Below are positions 50,968 to 60,679 of a stretch of DNA of 64,000 nucleotides, in pieces. The stretch spans positions 1,054,001 to 1,118,000 of the forward strand of contig NZ_CP141062.1 in assembly GCF_034661295.1 (NCBI RefSeq), in the 5' to 3' direction. Source of the stretch: Faecalibacter sp. LW9. GTDB taxonomy: Bacteria; Bacteroidota; Bacteroidia; Flavobacteriales; Weeksellaceae. The notes under the pieces are model-generated. The model was not told the origin of the DNA, did no database searches, and worked only from the letters and a program-made list of their open reading frames with translations. The position numbers were made by a program, and so were the translations under genes. How positions within the stretch are numbered: the first letter of the stretch is position 1; the number at the start of each line of letters is the position of its first letter.

Positions 50968-52520
50968 GAGGCTGTCTCAAAAGTGAGACAGCTTTTTTTA
51001 AGAAAAAAGGAAAGCCTAAGCTTTCCCAATTGGTGCAATTTTATTAAATTGCTGTGTGTATACTAGTTCGAAAATAGTCTTTAAAGATTACAATCCCAAA
51101 GAAAATTTGCTTTTTCCTCCAAATTTATCGGAGTTGATAGAAGAAAAGCATCCTGTTAGAGTTATTTCCAATATAATAGATGGTTTAGCAATTAAAAATC
51201 TTATTAATAGCTATAAACCATATGGAACATCATCTTATCACCCAAAAATGCTTCTGAAAGTGTTGATTTATGGCTACCTAAGTAATATTTATTCAAGCCG
51301 TAAACTAGAACAAGCACTGAAAGAAAATATTCATTTTATGTGGCTTTCTGGAATGAATCGTCCTGACCATAATACGATAAATCGCTTTCGTAGCGAGCGA
51401 TTAAAAGGTAAACTGAAATCTATATTCACTCAAATAGTCTTGCTTTTAGAAAAAGAAGGAATCGTTAGTTTAACAACCACTTTTGTTGATGGGACTAAGA
51501 TTGAGGCAAACGCTAATCGCTATACATTCGTTTGGGGAAGAGCGATTAAAAAACACAAAGCTAGAATTTCTGAGCAGTTAGAAGACTTATGGAATTACGC
51601 AGAAAGTGTAGCAAAAGAAGAGCTTCAAAACACAGAAAATATTGAATTTAAAGAAATCGATTCTGAAAAAGTCACACAAACAATTGATAAGATAAATGAA
51701 GTTTTGAAAGATAAAAAAATCCCATCAAAGATTCGTCAAAAGCTCAATTATGGAAAGAGAAATTGGTCTAAGAATTTAGAAAAATACAAAAAACAAGAAG
51801 AGATTTTACAACAAAGAAATTCTTACTCTAAGACCGATACAGATGCTACATTTATGAGAATGAAAGAAGATCATATGAAAAATGGTCAGCTAAAACCCGC
51901 TTATAATCTGCAAATCTCCACGAATAAACAGTATATTTTACATTATTCTATTCACCATAATCCAACCGATACAAAAACTCTAAAACCTCATTTAGCAGGT
52001 TTTGAGCAGCATTACCATAGAACTCCAAAAGAGCTTGTAGCCGATGCGGGCTATGGCTCAGAAGAAAATTATAACTTGCTTAAATCAAAAAAGATAAAAC
52101 CTTACGTAAAATACAATTACTTCAGAAAAGATCAAAAATCAGGACAAATTACTTCTTCAGAGAGCAATCCCAAACTGGCTAAAATAAGAGAAAAAGCATA
52201 TAAACTTCTCAATACAGTGAAAGGTATCAAACTCAGAAAACAAAGATGTCACGATGTTGAACCAGTTTTTGCCGAAATAAAACACAACAAAAACTTTAAA
52301 CGATTTATGTTAAGAGGAGTTGATAAAGTCGAAATTGAAGTCGGCTTACTTGCTATTGCTCATAACTTAAAGAAAATGGCGAAAATCACCTGAAAAAAGT
52401 TCATTTTACCATCATTTTTACATTTTTTGCTTATTTAATTCAATTTTGAACTATTAAATTACAAAATTAGATTCATCAGATAAAATACAAAAAAAAGAGA
52501 CTGTCTTTTGAGACAGCCTC
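50968..52520 (+). mobile_element. IS1182-type insertion sequence, copy 2 (intact)
   Basis: Its ends are GAGGCTGTCTCAAAA (50968-50982) and TTTTGAGACAGCCTC (52506-52520), perfect 15-base inverted repeats, perhaps extended by AA/TT. The left end also folds as GCTGTCTC-AAAA-GTGAGACAGC with T7, and the right end as AGACTGTCT...AGACAGCCTCT, so both termini can act as transcription terminators. The right end lies ten bases from the stop of the GH3 gene. Confidence 0.92.
51056..52393 (+). CDS. IS1182-type transposase
   Basis: 445 residues from a GTG start (MYTSSKIVFKDYNPKENLLFPPNLSELIEEKHPVR). The N-terminal DUF772-like domain ('YHPKMLLKVLIYGYLSNIYSSRKLEQALKENIHFMWLSGMNRPDHNTINRFR') is followed by a DDE core: Asp in 'TTFVDGTKIEANANRYTFVW', Asp in 'ELVADAGYGSEENY', and Glu in 'DVEPVFAEIKHNKNFKRF'. 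There is no frameshift, in contrast to copy 1, so this copy could still move both. No ATG alternative exists near the start. Confidence 0.9.
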   Translation: MYTSSKIVFKDYNPKENLLFPPNLSELIEEKHPVRVISNIIDGLAIKNLINSYKPYGTSSYHPKMLLKVLIYGYLSNIYSSRKLEQALKENIHFMWLSGMNRPDHNTINRFRSERLKGKLKSIFTQIVLLLEKEGIVSLTTTFVDGTKIEANANRYTFVWGRAIKKHKARISEQLEDLWNYAESVAKEELQNTENIEFKEIDSEKVTQTIDKINEVLKDKKIPSKIRQKLNYGKRNWSKNLEKYKKQEEILQQRNSYSKTDTDATFMRMKEDHMKNGQLKPAYNLQISTNKQYILHYSIHHNPTDTKTLKPHLAGFEQHYHRTPKELVADAGYGSEENYNLLKSKKIKPYVKYNYFRKDQKSGQITSSESNPKLAKIREKAYKLLNTVKGIKLRKQRCHDVEPVFAEIKHNKNFKRFMLRGVDKVEIEVGLLAIAHNLKKMAKIT

Positions 52521-52529
52521 TTAAGTGTA

Positions 52530-54044
52530 TTAAAAATGATGTTGATTTAATTCTAAAATCGTATCGATATACTCACGCGTATTGGCTAAGCGAGGAACTT
52601 TATTTTGTCCTCCGATTTTACCTCTTCGCTTCATCCATTCAAAAAATAAACCTTTCTTGGCTTGATGAACGACAGGAGGATTTAAAGTAATATTCTTATA
52701 ACGTTTGGCTTCGTAATCCGAATTAATTTCTTGTAATTTTAAGTCTAAGACTTCAACAAATTTTTGGAAATCATTCGGTTCTCTACTAAATTCAATGATC
52801 CATTCGTGTGCTCCTTTTTCATTTTCAGTCATGAAAATTGGTCCTGCAGAATATTCCTCAATAATTGCTCCAGTAGCATCACATGCTGCTTTTAATCCCG
52901 TTTCAGCATTATCAATAATTAATTCCTCACCAAAGGCATTGATGTAATGTTTCGTACGTCCTGAAACTACAATTCGGTGCGGATTTGTCGATGTGAATCG
53001 TACTGTATCACCAATAATATAGCGCCAAAGTCCACCATTTGTCGTAATGACCATGGCATAATTTTTACCAACTTCTACTTGAGAGATGTTTAAATAAGTA
53101 GGATGTTCAGATCCGAATTCTTCCATTGGAATAAATTCGTAAAAAATCCCGTTATCCAAAAGCAATAATAGATCTTTAAACTTTTTTTGATCTTGTATTC
53201 CAAAAAAGCCTTCAGAAGCATTATAGATTTCAAAGTAATTTAGATTTCCCTTTGTAATTCCTTTATAATTTTCGGCATATGGCGTAAAACTAATTCCTCC
53301 ATGAAAGAACACTTCCAAATTCGGTCATAATTCGTCAATATAATTTTTATCCGTTTTTTCTAGCACATGATTTAACATGACCAACATCCACGATGGAACT
53401 CCTGTCAAACATCCAACATCTTCATGGATAACTGCATTTGAAATAGCTTCCATTTTCGCTTCCCATTCTGTCATCAACGAGATTTCCTTGTTTGGAATAT
53501 TTTTCATTTCTGCATAGAAGGGTAAATTATCAATTAGAATGGCTGATAAATCTCCAAATCGTGTATCATATTGTTGATACAATTCACTGCTTCCACCAAT
53601 TCTTAGATTTTTGTGAAGAAATATATTGGTTTCAGGTACTGCATTCAAGTATAATGCAAACATGGTTTTACCTGCGGCATAATGACAATCTTCTAACGAC
53701 TCTTGGGAAATTGGAATAAATTTACTCTTAGCATTCGTGGTTCCGGATGATTTAGCAAACCATTTAATTCTACCTGGCCAAGTCACATCTTTTTCGCCTT
53801 TACGAGCTAACTCGATGTAGGGCTCAAAATCTTCATAAAAAACCGACGGGACACGTTCCTGAAATTTCTGAATTGTTTTTACCTCATCAAAACCAAACTC
53901 TTTTCCGTAGATCGTAGATTTTGATTTATTGATGTTGTGAAATAAAACTCTTTCCTGTGTTCCTAAAGGATTTTTGATGCTATCTTCAATAGCCTTCATA
54001 CGACTGCGCATCATAATCTCCATTATCTTATTCACTAATCCCAT
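52530..54044 (-). pseudogene. GH3-family acyl-acid adenylase-like gene with an in-frame stop
   Basis: Two ORFs in one frame make a single GH3-like protein of about 504 codons: 54044-53325 encodes the N-terminal half ('GLVNKIMEIMMRSRMKAIEDS', 'KWFAKSSGTTNAKSKFIPIS' with the ATP loop), and 53318-52530 the C-terminal half ('EVFFHGGISFTPY', 'IYNASEGFFGIQ', 'LWRYIIGDTVRF'). Between them only the TGA at 53325-53327 intervenes (DEL-stop-PNLEVFFHGG). Homologues have Trp there (WPNLEVFFHGG), so TGG to TGA is the simplest explanation. The function of bacterial GH3 proteins is not established; plant members conjugate amino acids to acyl acids. Confidence 0.85.
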
Positions 54045-54096
54045 TCGTCAAAAATTTGTAGATTTACTCACAAATTTAATTAAACTTTGAATAGAT

Positions 54097-54888
54097 ATGC
54101 AGTTTGAGGGACAAATTCGTAAAATGATTACTGAAAACGGGAATCCGGTAAAGTATTACTGGGATTTCAACCATGATTTTGTGACGATGAATCGCCTTTT
54201 AGGAAAGCGAATTAAAATCAATTTTGATCATTACGATTGTTTAGGATGTGGTGAAGATAAAGAAATTTATCAAATGGGTTACTGTAAGAATTGCTTCTTT
54301 ACTTTACCTCAAGCTAATCCTAGTATTATTAGTCCTGAAAAATCAACTGCACATTTAGGAATTGAACAACGCGATTTGGAATGGGAAAAGAAATTTGAAT
54401 TACAACCTCATGTTGTTTATTTAGCCAATTCCTCTGGTATTAAAGTGGGTGTAACACGCGAAACGCAGATTCCAACGCGTTGGATTGATCAAGGGGCTTC
54501 AGAAGCTATTATTATTGCACGTACAACCAATCGTTTTGAGGCAGGAATGATCGAGGTATCGTTAAAAGATGTAATGGCTGATAAAACCAATTGGCAACGC
54601 ATGTTAAAAAATGATGTTCCTGACATTAACCTGTATGAACAATTCGAAATTGTAAAACAAAACGTAAATCCAGAATTTCAACAATTTTTAGTAGATGAAC
54701 CAGAAGTTTATCAATTAGATTATCCCGTTTTAGAATATCCAGCCAAAGTAAAATCCACAAATCTGAAAAAGACGCCTGAAATTGAAGGTGTATTGAAAGG
54801 CATCAAAGGTCAATATTTAATTTTTGAAGATAATTCGGTTTTCAATGTTCGTGGACACGAAGGATTCTATGTGAAAGTTGAGATTTAA
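54097..54888 (+). CDS. DUF2797-family protein
   Basis: 263 residues. 'DCLGCGEDKEIYQMGYCKNC' makes a four-Cys zinc-finger-like unit near residue 50, and 'YLANSSGIKVGVTRETQIPTRWIDQGASEAI' is a conserved block. Family members are widespread in Bacteroidota but uncharacterised. The compact 'Y-..-GVT-....RW-.QGA' pattern recalls GIY-YIG-like domains, which is a guess. It is divergent from the broken GH3 gene. Confidence 0.75.
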   Translation: MQFEGQIRKMITENGNPVKYYWDFNHDFVTMNRLLGKRIKINFDHYDCLGCGEDKEIYQMGYCKNCFFTLPQANPSIISPEKSTAHLGIEQRDLEWEKKFELQPHVVYLANSSGIKVGVTRETQIPTRWIDQGASEAIIIARTTNRFEAGMIEVSLKDVMADKTNWQRMLKNDVPDINLYEQFEIVKQNVNPEFQQFLVDEPEVYQLDYPVLEYPAKVKSTNLKKTPEIEGVLKGIKGQYLIFEDNSVFNVRGHEGFYVKVEI

Positions 54889-54910
54889 TATTTAAAAAAT
54901 GATAAAATAT

Positions 54911-54942
54911 AAAAGCGTATCAGTAATGATGCGCTTTTTTTA
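54911..54942 (+). terminator. Terminator
   Basis: AAAGCGTATCA and TGATGCGCTTT pair around GTAA with a U.G-type mismatch, then T-run. Confidence 0.7.
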
Positions 54943-55029
54943 ATGTGTTGAATTTTAGTTAAATAAATTATGAAATATTTAAAATTTTGTTAACTTAGTT
55001 CTAATCAAAAACACAAAAAAATTACACTT

Positions 55030-55464
55030 ATGAGTATAAATAAGGTTTTCTTAGGTATTGCAGTTGTTTCTGCAATTGGACTAACTTCTTGTGGAGGGAA
55101 GAAAAAAGGAGAATTACAAAAATATCAAATTGAGCGTCCTGCATTAGATGTGTTTAAATATCGTGAAACAGTTCAGGATTCTTTACCATTCGTTTTAGAA
55201 GGGTTAACGGAGGCCCAAGTAAAAGAACCTCAAGCAAAATTTGGTAAAATCGATATCTTCAATTTAAAAGATGTTAAAGAGGAAGATGATAATGGACAAG
55301 TGGTGTATGTATCAACTTACGATGTGGAATATGAAACAGGTGTAGGTACAGAAACATTCAAAATTAAATCGATCAAGAAAAAACCGAAAGTTGTAGGATA
55401 TTCTTATGATATTAAAGAAAAAGCAGCGACTGTAGATACAGTGAAAGTTGATTCTGTAAAATAA
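55030..55464 (+). CDS. Lipoprotein of unknown function
   Basis: 144 residues with lipobox 'GLTSC' followed by GGKKKG. The mature part is Lys/Glu/Val-rich, with 'FGKIDIFNLKDVKEEDDNGQVVYVSTYDVEYETGVGTETFKIKSI' giving a beta-strand pattern. No family recognised. It lies between DUF2797 and mfd, with its own terminator (a TTCG-loop hairpin). Confidence 0.7.
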   Translation: MSINKVFLGIAVVSAIGLTSCGGKKKGELQKYQIERPALDVFKYRETVQDSLPFVLEGLTEAQVKEPQAKFGKIDIFNLKDVKEEDDNGQVVYVSTYDVEYETGVGTETFKIKSIKKKPKVVGYSYDIKEKAATVDTVKVDSVK

Positions 55465-55470
55465 AACCTA

Positions 55471-55499
55471 AAAGGAAGTCTTCGGATTTCCTTTTTTCT
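55471..55499 (+). terminator. Terminator with TTCG loop
   Basis: AAAAGGAAGTC and GATTTCCTTTT pair (one wobble) around TTCG, followed by T. Confidence 0.8.
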
Positions 55500-55547
55500 T
55501 TAACAAACTTCTATAATTCAAGGTTTTTAGAAAAAAGAGAGAATCGT

Positions 55548-55555
55548 TATCTTTG
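55548..55555 (+). promoter_or_regulatory. -7 promoter element of mfd
   Basis: TATCTTTG fits TAnnTTTG and ends seven bases before the TTG start codon at 55563, so the mRNA is predicted to be leaderless or nearly so. Confidence 0.5.
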
Positions 55556-55562
55556 TTCTACT

Positions 55563-58500
55563 TTGGAACAAAAAACAATTCATAACGTCCTGAGCTTATA
55601 CGATTCTTCAGAATTCGTACAGAAGCTTATTTCTACTTTTAAAGGAAATCCAACCGAAAAAGTCAACATCAAAGGTTATCTAGGTTCTGGATTAAGTATT
55701 CTAACGGCACAATTGCATCAGCGTTTCGCACGTCCAATCATTGTTTTAGTGGATGATAAAGAAGAAGCGGCGTATTATTTAAATGACTTAGAATCGATTT
55801 TCTCGAAAGAGGAAGTTCTTTTCTTCCCAAGTTCATATCGTCGTCCTTACGAAATCGAAGAAGTACAAAATGCCAATGTCGTGATTCGTACAGAGGTTTT
55901 AAATGCCCTATCAGCCAAGAAACCAAGAATTATCGTGACCTATAGCGATGCATTGTTGGAAAAAGTGGTGACGAAATCTACTTTAACGTCGAATACGTTA
56001 AAAGTAAAAGTTGGGACTGAATTAGGGATTGAATTCATCACCGATATGCTGTTCGAATACAATTTCAATAAAGTGGATTTTGTGTCTGAACCAGGTGAAT
56101 TCTCGATTCGTGGTGGAATTATTGACGTGTTCTCTTTTGCAGGTGAACATCCGTATCGTATTTCGTTGTTTGGTGATGAGGTAGAAACGATTCGTACATT
56201 TGATATTGATACGCAATTATCCATCGAAACAACCAAAGAAATCAGTATTATTCCTAATTTAGAGAATAAGACGATGGATGAAAAACGAGAAAGTTTCTTG
56301 CAATACATTCCAAAGGATACACTTTTTGTCACAAAGAATATCGAAGTCATATCGAATCAAATCAAGAAGAATTTCGAGAAAGCAGAAGAGATTTTCGTTA
56401 ATTTAAATTCAGAAATTAAGCGTGCTGAACCAAAGGATTTATTCTTGGATCAAAATGGATTTCTTCATCAATTGGCTTCTTTTGGAATTATCGAATTAGC
56501 CAACAAATCTTATTTCGAAACGGTCGAGTCCATCGATTCTCCCTTTAAACCACAACCTTCATTCAATAAACAATTTGAATTATTGATTGAAAACCTAAAC
56601 GAATACAAAGACAAAGGTTATCGTAACGCCTTATTATGCTCAAATGAAACGCAAATCAAACGTTTCGAGGAAATCTTCGAAGATATCGGGAAAGATGTGG
56701 ACTATATTCCAGTTTTAGGTTCGCTTTATCAAGGATTTGTGGACGAAGAATTACAGATTACGTGCTATACGGATCACCAAATCTTCGAACGTTACTACAA
56801 ATATAATGTACGTTCTTCATTTGCGAAAAAGGAATCGATTACCTTAAAAGAAATCAATACACTTCAAGTCGGGGATTTCGTGACCCACATTGATTATGGT
56901 GTGGGGAAATTTGCCGGATTAGTTACGGTGGATAACAATGGAACAAAACAAGAATCGATCAAATTAATTTATCAGAACAACGATATCTTGTATGTAAACA
57001 TACATTCATTACACAAGATTGCGAAGTTCCGTGGGAAAGACGGAGTAGAACCCAAAATCTCTAAATTAGGTTCGCCAGCTTGGAAAAATTTAAAGAATAA
57101 AACAAAAGCAAAAGTTAAAGAAATTGCTTTCGACCTAATCAAATTATATGCGAAACGTCGTGCTAGAAAAGGTTTTGCGTTTTCTCCAGATACTTATTTA
57201 CAAACCGAATTAGAAGCTTCATTTTTATACGAAGATACACCCGATCAATTCAAAGCAACACAAGATGTAAAAGCTGATATGGAATCTGATCGTCCAATGG
57301 ATCGATTGGTTTGTGGTGATGTTGGATTTGGTAAAACAGAAGTGGCAATTCGTGCTGCTTTTAAAGCAGCTGTGGATGGAAAACAAGTAGCTGTTTTGGT
57401 TCCAACAACGATATTAGCTTTTCAACATTTTAAAACCTTTTCTGAACGTTTGAAAGATTTGCCGGTAAAAGTGGCTTATCTAAATCGTTTTGTAACAGGT
57501 AAAAAAAAGAAAGAAACCTTAGATGGATTAAAGTCAGGTCAAGTAGATATTGTGATTGGAACGCACCAATTGGTGAATTCGAAATTGGAATATAAAGACC
57601 TTGGTTTATTAATCATCGATGAAGAACATAAATTTGGTGTAGCCGTAAAGGATAAGTTAAAGACGTTGCGTGAAAATATCGATACATTAACATTAACAGC
57701 AACACCGATTCCACGTACGCTACAATTCTCTTTGATGGCGGCACGTGATTTATCAGTCATTAAAACGCCTCCACCTAACCGTCAACCAGTTGAAACGCAA
57801 TTGGTGGGGTTTAATGAGGAAGTTTTCCGTGATGCGATCATGTACGAGATGCAACGTGGAGGTCAAGTTTATATCATTCATAACCGTGTACAATCCTTAA
57901 AAGATATTGCAGGAATGGTGCAACGTTTGGTGCCAGATGCTCGTGTAGCAACGGGTCACGGTCAAATGGAAGGAAAAGAATTAGAAGCTGTACTTTTAGA
58001 TTTTATCGATGGGCGTTACGATGTGTTTGTATCCACAACAATCATCGAATCAGGATTAGATGTACCCAATGCCAATACGATTTTAATCAACGATGCCCAA
58101 AATTTCGGTTTAGCTGATTTACACCAAATGCGTGGTCGTGTAGGGCGTAGTAACCGTAAAGCTTTTTGTTATTTGGTAGCACCTCCAATTTCTGTTTTAA
58201 CAGAAGAAGCACGTAAACGTTTACAAGCGATCGAGCAGTTTTCAGATTTAGGTTCAGGATTCAATATTGCGATGAAAGATTTAGAGATTCGTGGTGCTGG
58301 AAACCTTTTAGGAGGAGAACAAACTGGATTTATGATGGATATTGGTTTTGAAACGTATCAAAAGATTTTAAACGAAGCAATTGAAGAATTAAAAGATACG
58401 GATTTCAAAGATTTATTCGAAGAAGAACGCAATAGTCAAATCACTGAATATGTGAAAGAAGTACAGATTGATACGGACTTACAAGTGCAACTACCCGATG

Positions 58501-58928
58501 ATTATATCGAAAGTTCAGAAGAGCGTTTAATCTTATATAAAGACTTAGCAGAAATTGAAGATTATCCAACGTTGGAAAAATTCAGAGCTAATTTAATTGA
58601 CCGTTTTGGTGAATTACCGAAAGAAGCTGAAAATCTATTGTTATCAATTGAATTGAAATGGGTTTCTAAAAAATTAGGTTTTGAAAAAGTGGTATTGAAA
58701 AAAGGAGTAATGCTAGGGTATTTCATTTCTAAACCACAATCCGAATTTTATCAATCAGATGAATTTAGAATTGTTTTAAATAACGTTCAAGCTAACCCTC
58801 AAAACATTAGTTTTAAAGAAAAACCACCGAAGAACGGGGAGGAATTCCCATCTTTATATTTAAGGTTTGAAAACGTGAAAAATGTCAAACAAGCCCTTGA
58901 ATACTTGAATAAATTAACGATAAGTTAA
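55563..58928 (+). CDS. mfd: Transcription-repair coupling factor Mfd
   Basis: Mfd pushes stalled RNA polymerase off lesions and brings in UvrA. 1121 residues, from a TTG start (MEQKTIHNVLSLYDSS); no other in-frame Met occurs for over 150 residues. The order of domains is UvrB-like (residues about 1-350), CarD-like RNA-polymerase-binding ('VGDFVTHIDYGVGKFAGL' near 440), translocase with Walker A 'CGDVGFGKTEVA', 'LLIIDEEHKFG', 'LTATPIPRTL', the second lobe 'QMRGRVGRSNRKAFCYL', and the C-terminal D7 that masks UvrA binding. Confidence 0.97.
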   Translation: MEQKTIHNVLSLYDSSEFVQKLISTFKGNPTEKVNIKGYLGSGLSILTAQLHQRFARPIIVLVDDKEEAAYYLNDLESIFSKEEVLFFPSSYRRPYEIEEVQNANVVIRTEVLNALSAKKPRIIVTYSDALLEKVVTKSTLTSNTLKVKVGTELGIEFITDMLFEYNFNKVDFVSEPGEFSIRGGIIDVFSFAGEHPYRISLFGDEVETIRTFDIDTQLSIETTKEISIIPNLENKTMDEKRESFLQYIPKDTLFVTKNIEVISNQIKKNFEKAEEIFVNLNSEIKRAEPKDLFLDQNGFLHQLASFGIIELANKSYFETVESIDSPFKPQPSFNKQFELLIENLNEYKDKGYRNALLCSNETQIKRFEEIFEDIGKDVDYIPVLGSLYQGFVDEELQITCYTDHQIFERYYKYNVRSSFAKKESITLKEINTLQVGDFVTHIDYGVGKFAGLVTVDNNGTKQESIKLIYQNNDILYVNIHSLHKIAKFRGKDGVEPKISKLGSPAWKNLKNKTKAKVKEIAFDLIKLYAKRRARKGFAFSPDTYLQTELEASFLYEDTPDQFKATQDVKADMESDRPMDRLVCGDVGFGKTEVAIRAAFKAAVDGKQVAVLVPTTILAFQHFKTFSERLKDLPVKVAYLNRFVTGKKKKETLDGLKSGQVDIVIGTHQLVNSKLEYKDLGLLIIDEEHKFGVAVKDKLKTLRENIDTLTLTATPIPRTLQFSLMAARDLSVIKTPPPNRQPVETQLVGFNEEVFRDAIMYEMQRGGQVYIIHNRVQSLKDIAGMVQRLVPDARVATGHGQMEGKELEAVLLDFIDGRYDVFVSTTIIESGLDVPNANTILINDAQNFGLADLHQMRGRVGRSNRKAFCYLVAPPISVLTEEARKRLQAIEQFSDLGSGFNIAMKDLEIRGAGNLLGGEQTGFMMDIGFETYQKILNEAIEELKDTDFKDLFEEERNSQITEYVKEVQIDTDLQVQLPDDYIESSEERLILYKDLAEIEDYPTLEKFRANLIDRFGELPKEAENLLLSIELKWVSKKLGFEKVVLKKGVMLGYFISKPQSEFYQSDEFRIVLNNVQANPQNISFKEKPPKNGEEFPSLYLRFENVKNVKQALEYLNKLTIS

Positions 58929-58965
58929 AAAAATGTTTAAATAATTTAAAGATAAATAATTGCCC

Positions 58966-58999
58966 AAGAGGATAAGCTGAATTGCTTATCCTCTTTTTT
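58966..58999 (+). terminator. Terminator of mfd
   Basis: AAGAGGATAAGC and GCTTATCCTCTT pair around TGAATT, followed by T. Confidence 0.88.
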
Positions 59000-59152
59000 T
59001 ATTCTTATACTTCATTGTCTGTATAAGATAAAGATATATTGTAATTATCAAAAAAAGAATTATAACAAATTGATACAAAATGTCTTAATGCTTTAAATTC
59101 TCGTAATTATTATTATTTTTAGCGCTCAAAACCACAAAAAAATAGTTCTATT

Positions 59153-59518
59153 ATGGAAACATCATATAATTATCTTCCAATTTTAATCTTATTCATCTGC
59201 GCTTTTGCATTTGTGGCGATTACGATTGTTGCGACTCATTTTTTAGGTCCATCGCGTAAGACGGACGAGAAGTTAGAGAACTTTGAATCAGGAATCGAGA
59301 AACAAGGAAATGCCCGTCAACCTTTTGCCATTAAATACTTCTTGGTTGCGATTTTATTCGTGTTATTCGATGTTGAGGTAATTTTCTTCTATCCGTATGC
59401 AGCTAACTTCAAAGAATTAGGTTGGGAAGGATTTGCAGCAGTTGTTACGTTCATCGGGTTATTCTTCGTGATGTACGCGTATGCACGTAAAAAAGGTGCA
59501 TTAAACTGGGAAAAATAA
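59153..59518 (+). CDS. nuoA: NADH-quinone oxidoreductase subunit A
   Basis: First gene of the complex I operon. 121 residues with three membrane spans and the conserved acidic loop 'KLENFESGIEKQGNARQPFAIKYFLVAILFVLFDVEVIFFYPYA', which makes part of the quinone site. It is 31 bases before nuoB. Confidence 0.95.
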   Translation: METSYNYLPILILFICAFAFVAITIVATHFLGPSRKTDEKLENFESGIEKQGNARQPFAIKYFLVAILFVLFDVEVIFFYPYAANFKELGWEGFAAVVTFIGLFFVMYAYARKKGALNWEK

Positions 59519-59549
59519 TCTTCTGTTTTACTTCTAAAAAAATCACAAA

Positions 59550-60122
59550 ATGATACATAATAAAAGACCTGTAACGCATAATACAAACGTAAAGGTTGTA
59601 GATGCGCCAGAAGGACATATGGGCGAAGGATTTATGGCGATGCAATTATCAAAAGTAGTTGGATTGGCACGTAAAAATTCAATTTGGCCATTGCCTTTTG
59701 CGACAAGTTGTTGTGGAATTGAGTTTATGGCAACAATGGGTTCGACATACGATTTAGCACGTTTTGGATCAGAGCGTTTAGCGTTCACGCCTCGTCAATG
59801 TGACTTGTTGATGGTGATGGGAACGATCTCTAAGAAAATGGCGCCTGTATTAAAGCAAGTATATATCCAAATGGCTGAACCTCGTTGGGTTATCGCTGTT
59901 GGAGCTTGTGCAAGTTCAGGAGGTGTTTTTGACACGTATTCTGTTTTACAAGGAATCGATGAGGTAATTCCGGTGGATGTGTATGTCCCAGGTTGTCCAC
60001 CTCGTCCAGAAGCCATTTTAGATGGGGTAATGCGTATACAAGAGTTGGTAGAAACCGAAAGTGTTCGCCGTCGAAGTAGCCCAGAATATCAAGAATTATT
60101 AGCAAGTTACGGAATCAAATAA
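59550..60122 (+). CDS. nuoB: NADH-quinone oxidoreductase subunit B
   Basis: 190 residues. It binds the terminal [4Fe-4S] cluster N2 next to quinone: 'TSCCGIEFMATMG' (two Cys), 'GACASSGGVFDTY' and 'VYVPGCPPRPEAILDG'. It lies 14 bases before nuoC. Confidence 0.96.
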   Translation: MIHNKRPVTHNTNVKVVDAPEGHMGEGFMAMQLSKVVGLARKNSIWPLPFATSCCGIEFMATMGSTYDLARFGSERLAFTPRQCDLLMVMGTISKKMAPVLKQVYIQMAEPRWVIAVGACASSGGVFDTYSVLQGIDEVIPVDVYVPGCPPRPEAILDGVMRIQELVETESVRRRSSPEYQELLASYGIK

Positions 60123-60136
60123 GAACGTCAAACGAG

Positions 60137-60673
60137 ATGGAAAATAGTTTTATTAAAGACCGTTTGGTTCACAAATTCCAAGAACATATTTACGGTTGGG
60201 AAGAACAGCACGGAATGTTAATCATTCATGCTGATAAAGAATACAATCTAAAGATTATTCAATATTTGGTGGATGATGAGCAATTAGGATTTAAGTTTTT
60301 AACAGACTTAACGGCGATTCATTATCCAAACCATACAGATGAAGAGTTAGTAGTAACATACTTATTATATAATATGTATAAGAACAAGTATGTTCGATTA
60401 AAGTTTGCTTTACCGATTGCAGAGCCAAAAATTTTTACGGCGACTAAAATCTTCGAAACAGCCAATTGGTTAGAAAGAGAATGTTATGATTTCTTCGGTG
60501 TTGACTTTGTCGGTCATCCGAATTTAATCCGAATTATGAACGTGGATGAGATGGATTATCATCCTTTACGTAAAGAATATCCATTAGAAGATCAAACACG
60601 TCGTGATAAAGACGATGAAATGTTCGGTCGAGGTGGAGATTTCAATTTTGGACATTTTAACGTTAAATCTTAA
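60137..60673 (+). CDS. nuoC: NADH-quinone oxidoreductase subunit C
   Basis: 178 residues. The 30-kDa subunit signature 'ERECYDFFGVDFVGHPNLIRIMN' is complete and 'HPLRKEYPLEDQTRRDKDD' follows. It is separate from nuoD, not fused as in enterics. Confidence 0.95.
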   Translation: MENSFIKDRLVHKFQEHIYGWEEQHGMLIIHADKEYNLKIIQYLVDDEQLGFKFLTDLTAIHYPNHTDEELVVTYLLYNMYKNKYVRLKFALPIAEPKIFTATKIFETANWLERECYDFFGVDFVGHPNLIRIMNVDEMDYHPLRKEYPLEDQTRRDKDDEMFGRGGDFNFGHFNVKS

Positions 60674-60679
60674 TGAACA

